From Albula goreensis (lineage: Eukaryota; Chordata; Actinopteri; Albuliformes; Albulidae), in contig CM040748.1 in the NCBI GenBank assembly GCA_022829145.1, forward strand, positions 3,378,001 through 3,442,000: a stretch of DNA of 64,000 nucleotides. The letters are read 5' to 3'. Position 1 is the stretch's first letter, and each line of letters opens with the position of its first letter. The translations under genes were made by a program, and so were the position numbers. The notes beneath the pieces are model-generated. The model saw nothing but the letters and a program-made list of their open reading frames with translations. It was not told where the DNA came from and did not search any database. Positions 57,552-64,000 of the stretch are shown one piece after another.

Positions 57552-57880
57552 TGAAACGCTGAGTAACACTGAGTACCGCCCAGTAACACAGAGTAACACC
57601 CAGTAACACTGAGTAACACTGAGTAACACCCATTAACCTGAGTAACACCTAGTAACACCGAATGACACCCAGTAACACTGAGTAACACTGACCAACAGAG
57701 TAACACTGAGTAACACCCAGTAACACTGAGTAACACCCAGTGACACAGAGTAACACTGAGTAACACTGACCAACAGAGTAACACTGAGTAAGACTGACCA
57801 ACAGAGTAACACTGAGTAACACTGACTAACAGAGTAACACCAAGTATCACTGAGTAACCCAGAGTAACACTGAGTAATTG
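57552..57880. repeat. Minisatellite, about 10-bp unit (GAGTAACACT)
   Basis: About 33 units alternate between GAGTAACACT, CAGTAACACC and ACCAACAGAGTAACACT variants, giving a longer composite period in places. Tyrosine/serine/valine/leucine-rich minus-strand frames over it (up to 142 codons) are repeat translations. Confidence 0.97.
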
Positions 57881-60800
57881 GTAGACACGTTCTGTTGTGA
57901 GAAACGCTGCTTTCCCAGGAAGGTTTCCATTCCATTAAACTTTCAGATGCAACTTTCTACATCTACATATTTCCCTCAGCGCCCTTGGCTGGGAGCCATC
58001 AGAATACATTAGAATGGGGAAATATTAAAAATATTGATTCATCTTTTATAAGTCTAGGTTGATGTATTGATAGCAAAGCTGGAATGGATCCAGCCTGATA
58101 ATATGTCTTGCAGTCTGGGCTGCAAGAAGAATGAGATCATACTAAAGTAATTAATGAGGAAAGTTCCTTTCAGGCCAGCGCACACGGGCTGATCCGAGAC
58201 CACTGCTCTGAGGTAGAGTTCTCCTAAATGCCGCTACTTAAACCCACTAAAATATTGTATTTAAATTATTTTTTTTTACCCCTCATCAGTCTTCTGGCCC
58301 ACTGTTGTTGAGCATTACTGCACAAGGTTAAAACCATTAGCATTTTGATTCTTCATTTTATACATTTAAGCCATCCATAAATAATTTTGTTCATTCAAAA
58401 CAAACATCAAATTAGTCATTGTGAAGAATAACAACCAATGAAGTCAAGGATACCACATGCTACTAATTTAACGCAGCAGACGCGTTGTGTAGGGGTTACA
58501 CTCCAATGATAAATTAGTGGAACAATTTATACGCTGCTTTATATATTTTGGAGACACCAGACAGCTTTCCAGTGAACAACAACTACAATTTTCCAGTCCA
58601 TGAACTTGACATGAGGGTTGTTTTACTTGGTTATAACCCATGTATTTCTCTGTTAGTGTGGTCATACCATGCAGTTGCCATGTTTTTGCCTTTTTATCTT
58701 AAAAGATAATGGAGGAAATACTTGTGCTTTAGTGTTAAGTTAAAAATATATATATTTTTTTAATATATTTTTGGATCCTTAAAGGATGATAGGTCTGTTG
58801 AATACATAATTAGCTAACCTCACCTGTTTTATTTGGCTTAATTCAGTTTGTCATTTTATGGTGGACAAAAAAAAAAATAAGAACACTATTTACTCTTGTA
58901 CAACAATTGCTAAATGAGTACTGATAAATACTTATCTTGTGTAAGGAAGAAGGCACAATTCCAGTCTTTGTGGAAAAGATGAGTGTATTTTCAGGGATGG
59001 CAGCTGGCAGAAATGCATGCTGGTCAGAAAGGTGACCTGTTGTTACCACTGCAGTCTCCTGATTGTAGCTGGCTAATGACATTAGGCATGCTAAACCCAG
59101 CATTGTCAAGGCTATAGGGCTCCAACTGTGCTCATGGTGGTCACTTTACTGACTGGGACTGTGAGGACCCTCCATATATCACTTCATTTTATGTCACCTC
59201 CTGTGTGAATGGTTTTAAAATTGAAGTGGGACATGAAAGTGTGGTGCTGTTCATTAACAGTGGTGGGAATCCCTGTGTGTGCAGTTCAGACATCTCTGTA
59301 ATTTATGTTTGTCATTAGAGAGCTTTGGGACGTTTCTAAGCAGAAAACAAAAGGGTCACTATTTTGAGCATAAATTTTAAGTCAGGCTTAACAATTTGAC
59401 AATAACGATTAAACTAAATACAGTTTATGATTTTGTTATAACCACTTGCTAAAGGACTTCTAAGGAAGAGGAAGGTGCCATGTTTTTGACTAACCTCTGC
59501 ATGTCTAATGTATATTTTACTTCAGACTTGCAGAAAGGTCTGTTCAGTTATTTCTTTAACTTACTTTAGTTTTCTTCATTTCCTTCAGGAAAACTGCAAT
59601 AACACAAATGTATTTTCAATTCAACTCCCTTGGTGTGACTTTGGTGTTTGTGACTCAAATTCTTTTTCCTTTCGTTTCGGGTACCTCTAAGTACTCTTGG
59701 TTCATCTGCATTTCAGCAAAAAGAATGCAATTTTATTTTCATTAAATTGATGATGTTTTGTAAATTACTTACACTTTTAAAGTATGTTTTTCCATATGTA
59801 AGGTGCATCTAATTTACTTTTCACAACACTTTTATTCAGTTAATTGGATGTGCAGAAACCAATGTACAGAAAATTGTCAAACAACATCTGAAGTTGATTC
59901 CTGTTTTGTGGATGCTCTTTGATCTGCATGTCTCTTTAAGCATTCATTCCTGTTTTTCCACTGCACACCGTCCAGGTTTGCACATCAGTCTGTAGATTGC
60001 TGTCTTTGATCCACATTCTAATGAGTTTACTGCATTTGTTTGACACGTGTTTATGCGAATGGAAATATGGGTGAGAGGAACTCACTAAGAAGGATCTTGA
60101 TAGCTGATGGGATGACTACAATTATACAGGTATATTGTACAATATTTTCATACAGTCTCATGAATACTTCCTGTAATAAATTAAATCAATACTTAAGTGC
60201 AGTTATGCATATTTAATTGTCTGTCTTCCAATTTAAACAGCAGAAGGATTTTATCTATAATTGTAGTTTCCAAAAAACAAGTATAATTGATTGAATAGTG
60301 TTTAATTCATTTACAGTAGTTCATTTATGTATATCATTTAAAGTCACTCATTCATTGAAAGCTCAGGTTATTTTTTTTTCCATGAAGCATAAATGGAAGT
60401 GATTTTAATTGCTGTTGAATCAGTTGATAATGAAATGGGTTCCGACACATTTGCTTTTTAGTGCCTCCTGAGAAAATATAATTTAATTAGTGCTTGCTAT
60501 GTCACTTCTAAAGTGTTGGCACATATTGTGTGTATGTGTGAGAGTGTGAGAACTTTTCCGGCACAGGGTAATTTATATTGGGCACGACTGTATTTCAGCA
60601 GAGGAGATGGGTACATTTGTGATGTCAGCTGTTTCTAGCCTAACATAACAATATCAATGACTCAGTGACAAGTTGCTTCCCAATGTCTGGCCTCACTTTA
60701 CAGCCCGAGCATTATGACATCACATGTGGGAGGAGACGAGGAGGTGGGGCTGAAAATAAATCTCAGCGCTCTTATTGTGTTGAATGTTTAAAATAAAACA

Positions 60801-60973
60801 GTTAGGAGAAACATTACTGCCTGCATCTAACAAGAGTGCATTAGGACACTGTATCCCCCTTATCAGTCAGTTCTGATTGGCTTAGTGTGAGCAGACTTGC
60901 CTTCTTCCACTAAAAGACTATCAGACAGCACCTTTTGGTTTGGGTCTCTTTGGGTAGAGGGGATGGTTCCCAC
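57881..60973. other. Unique AT-rich noncoding DNA
   Basis: No gene or transposon recognised. Short TA/T runs at about 58744-58770 and an A-run at about 58867-58877. About 58145-58215 is somewhat more complex and CpG-containing. Confidence 0.5.
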
Positions 60974-61001
60974 TTTTTTTTTTTTTTTTTTTTTTTTTTT
61001 T
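60974..61001. repeat. Poly-T, 28 nt
   Basis: A pure T run. It could be the reversed A-tail of an unrecognised retroposon, but no SINE or LINE body was seen on its left side. Confidence 0.95.
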
Positions 61002-61729
61002 GAGAATTCTTGAGGGGGTTATTGTACAATTGAGAATTGTTTGTGATTTTCTTTAAGCAGAGGGAAACAAAACTGTTAACTGAATACTGCCCAACATTAT
61101 TCTGAAAGAATTTAATCTACAGTCGATCTACTTCCTCCCTCTCCCTCTTCCCTACACATCTCGTTTCTCTCAGCTCAGCACACATATGTATTTTGTATTT
61201 TTCCCACTTTTGGCTGTAGAATTAGCCAGGTCTCTTTCTCATGATTGACAGGAGGCTCTGTTCAGAAACCAAAGTTAAGTCTTAGCAGCCATTTTGTTCT
61301 CAGGGGGAAGGAATGTAAAAGGGAAGAGCCATTGATCTGACCGTCAGAGAGGGGGTCAAATGGCAGACACGTTCTGCAGAATTGGAGGATGGAGGTGGGA
61401 AGTGTCCGAGGAACATCAGAGGTCAGCCAGTACCGAGCTGGATTGACATTCAGGACTGCACAAGTTTACGTTTTTTTTTTTTTTTTTTTTTTTTTGGCAC
61501 TGGTGGTGTTTCATGCTTAAAAGTCTGATAGCCCTGTAAAAATCTGTGTTTTTTTTTTTTTGTATGCCGAAAGTTAATGATGGGAGACGTGCTGTCATGA
61601 TGCCACTGCCGAGCACTGGCTGAGTGAGTGCTCCTCTCGCTAAAGTTGCTGTGTATTTCAAATTGATTGAGATTCTTGGGCTTCGGGGAATTTTGCTGGG
61701 CTGAATTTTTATGGTTGATATGCTTTTGG
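61002..61729. other. Noncoding DNA with a second long poly-T
   Basis: A 25-nt T-run at 61471-61495 and another at about 61550-61561. No gene is seen; the minus-strand frames there are lysine runs. Confidence 0.5.
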
Positions 61730-62300
61730 TCATTTATCATAGAAATCATAGCAACCATGCTACTGCGCTGGGCTGGAATGCTTAATTACTGCAGCAGTAA
61801 GGGGTGAAATTAGCTTTTTCTCCCTGAGAATATTCATGTGGAAATATTTAAATGGTGGGTGATTTTTTTCCATCCTTATGTTTTAATAACGACTTGTTTC
61901 ATTATTAAAGTTTTTTTCTCTTTTTTTTTTTCTCCTAACAGACTCTTAAAAACCCTTCCCCTTCATGCAGAGTGCTTGATTTTTCATGAAGAATCAGCAC
62001 AATCCATTTGCCTCACTGTCAGTCTTTCAGTCTTGTTTATCATCCTGTTTATCTTTACAAGAATCCACTGGAAATTAATACTTATCAAAGCAAACCCCGC
62101 TTCTACACAGTATGCAGAAATCAGACGGTGTGAAAGTTGGGGAGTTATATCAGAAGGAGCAGCACAGGCCTCCTGCCAACAGTGAACGGGTTTGCTCAAG
62201 GTTGATGAAATAGCTTCTCCGTTTGGTAAAACCCCTCTCAGCTCGGAGAACAGATGTAAGGCCGTTTACCGAGTATCTATATTATAATGAGGCATGGTTT
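61730..62300. promoter_or_regulatory. Candidate conserved noncoding block
   Basis: Complex sequence with GCTTAATTACTGCAGCAGTA (61780 on; homeodomain core plus a palindromic PstI-like centre) and GAAATTAGC. A long pyrimidine tract ending TCCTAACAG at 61941 is a good acceptor with a branch-like TAAC. It is followed by a plus-strand frame to 62185, but no clear donor. Regulatory DNA favoured; a terminal exon is a remote alternative. Confidence 0.28.
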
Positions 62301-62574
62301 TTAAGGGAGCCATTTTGTGTTTGTGAAGGTGAGGCATAATCTAAAAGGTTGCCAGTCAGACACCTCAGTTGACCTCCAGTATGGCTTTGAGCCTCTGAGG
62401 GTAAAGCAATCTGGCTAGTTGTAGGCTGGCTGGAGGTGAAATTGACTTTTTCAGAATGTATTACCCAAAACTGCAGCGTGTGCACTTTTTTTCCGGCAGA
62501 AAGCAAAAAAAAAAAAAGTATTAGGAATGAAAGGAGCAATTTACAGCTGGTTGTTGGATTCTTTGCTGAGGTTA
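62301..62574. other. Unique noncoding DNA
   Basis: Nothing recognised; A-run at about 62506-62517. Confidence 0.5.
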
Positions 62575-62760
62575 GGACTAAAGAAGGAGCCTGAGTAAGA
62601 GTCCACTTTCACAGTCACCGCCGCCTGATGATGTGAAATGGAGGGACTCGTTTATTACATGCAATGCCTGAATATTTTATCATTTTATGAAGCCATTAAT
62701 ATGTTATGAATAGGCTCACAAAGAATGTTTCATAACATGAAAGGAATTTACAGAACTTGT
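62575..62760. promoter_or_regulatory. Candidate conserved noncoding block
   Basis: TTTACATGC-like and CATTAATATG motifs lie between CpG-containing and AT-rich parts (ACCGCCGCCTGATGATG near 62618; GAAGCCATTAATATGTTATG near 62689). Inference from texture only. Confidence 0.25.
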
Positions 62761-63790
62761 TCCATATTGTTTTTCTCTTTCGTACATTGTTGCAGATTGT
62801 CCATAGTGAGAATTTGCCACAAATGTATCTTTGGTAGAATATGACATAGAATATCAATGGAATAGGCCATAATTACCAATGTTTAATCAGTAGAAACTGT
62901 ATGCATCCTATATTTTTGTTAAGAAATGCTTGTGTTTCCCACATCTTTACCACGTTTACCACACATCTGAATAAATTTGCTACTTTTGGCCTCTGCATTT
63001 TAAATAAAATGAATAGATCAAATCTCCTCCTAACTGTCTCATAGTTTTTTAAATGCTGACTTAATATCCAGGAAGTGCAGTCATTTGGGATTGTTCACTA
63101 AAGCCTTTCTCTGTTTTAGCTCATAACTCTAACATCAACTTGATTATGTTGCTTTATTGTTACAGTATTCACAGTTAAGACACCATGTGAGTTAGAATGA
63201 TCTCTTAAATTCTATCTGACTTTCCTTTATTTAAAATTTCACGTACGAGTTTGAAGAGAATTCTTTTTGCCATAGAAATGTAAAGATGTTGGCGTGGTAA
63301 AAAACGTGGTCATTCGCATGTTCACATATTGTGTGAAGTTATAGATTTTGCAGAACAGCGGAGTAGGATCAGTTGAATGGTGCTGGGTTTGAATGGGTGG
63401 GATTAGGATGTGTTTGAAACTGTATATCTGGCAGAAAGACACTCAAAACGGTTGTCGGGATAATTCTGAACAGTGGGAGTCATGCTTGAGATAGAAACCA
63501 TGCTTACAAAAAAGCCCAAGGAATATAATGTGTTTTATATGGGAAAGACTGATATTTAATCTGCTGGAGGGTCTAACAAAAGCATCCCACTTCTCTGTTT
63601 CCACTGTTTTCAAGAAGTAGCTTTGTAAACACTCCAGAAGGTATGGATATTGTTTGTGGTTTAATGTCGCCCACTTCAGAGACTGAAAAAAGATGAACAT
63701 GTCTTAGGTCATTCTTAGAACAGTCCACCGGAGCTGAGTAATCTTTGTAGGTTGTTCTTTTGGTTTTCTTCAATGTTTTTCTTTTCATGG

Positions 63791-63794
<4 letters not shown>
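62761..63794. other. Unique AT-rich noncoding DNA
   Basis: No gene is seen. Confidence 0.5.
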
Positions 63795-63858
<64 letters not shown>

Positions 63859-63881
63859 CAGACGTGGGTGTGTGTGTGTGT
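63795..63881. repeat. (TG)n microsatellite
   Basis: 62 bp of pure TG, then a short second TG run after CTCAGACGTGGG. Confidence 0.98.
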
Positions 63882-63896
63882 AGGGGAAAAGTAAAC

Positions 63897-63988
63897 AAAA
63901 CAGACAAAATAATGGAAACATGAAATATAGCTGTGTGCTGTTTTAGGGGAAACCATCTTCTCAAATAAAACAGACAAAATAATGGAAA
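63897..63988. repeat. 22-bp direct repeat, 70-bp spacing
   Basis: AAAACAGACAAAATAATGGA begins at 63897 and again at 63967, with further identity for two bases. It may be the start of a tandem array that continues beyond the window. Confidence 0.85.
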
Positions 63989-64000
63989 TGTTCTTGAAAT

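Noticed and set aside
57422-57935. 142- and 100-codon minus-strand frames rich in Leu/Ser/Val/Tyr
   Set aside because: Translation of the 10-bp minisatellite.

Overview
The window looks like noncoding genomic DNA from a ray-finned, probably teleost, fish. Four degenerate tRNA-derived SINEs carry the 3' tail common in teleosts (near TGTAAGTCGCTTTGGATAAAAGC), and there are long CA/TG arrays, several minisatellites, and fragments or non-autonomous copies of DNA transposons. No bacterial-type gene layout, rRNA, tRNA gene or CRISPR array is visible. I could not identify any protein-coding gene with confidence. All long open frames are repeat translations, stop-poor GC-richer patches, or chance. 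The window is best read as a large intergenic region or part of a very large intron.

Layout. 1-9.5 kb: AT-rich unique DNA, a complex CA tract (2.95-3.26 kb), a regulatory-looking block (4.5-4.85 kb), a SINE (6.1 kb), a pure CA array (6.27 kb), and a G-rich block fused to a homeobox/SOX/E-box-bearing block (7.8-8.1 kb). 9.5-17.6 kb: a 56-bp minisatellite, a regulatory-looking block (10.7-11.05 kb), two SINEs in opposite orientation, a 118-bp tandem duplication, a perfect 16-bp inverted repeat, and a 440-bp possible dispersed repeat. 17.7-25.2 kb: several regulatory-looking blocks and a 19-bp minisatellite with 133-bp higher-order periodicity. 25.2-34.5 kb: a hAT-like fragment with its own promoter-like stretch, a 25-bp minisatellite capped by an inverted unit, a C-rich tract, a 131-bp hAT-type MITE with 8-bp target duplication, and one plausible 48-nt exon (34,393-34,440). 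34.5-49.7 kb: CTCF-like sites, including a convergent pair near 37.3 and 38.7 kb, a DR1 nuclear-receptor site, a SINE, and two adjacent regulatory-looking blocks around 48.7-49.65 kb. 49.7-64 kb: CA/TG arrays, further regulatory-looking blocks, a Tigger/MER2-like DNA transposon copy beside a 10-bp minisatellite, long poly-T tracts and a terminal TG array.

Taken together, the many complex, motif-bearing noncoding segments scattered through repeat-poor DNA, with CTCF-like sites between them, resemble the regulatory landscape of a developmental gene. That is inference from sequence texture only; conservation could not be tested here. I found no convincing novel biological system. The best leads are the single-frame 48-nt candidate exon, the two small DNA transposons, and the structured minisatellites.
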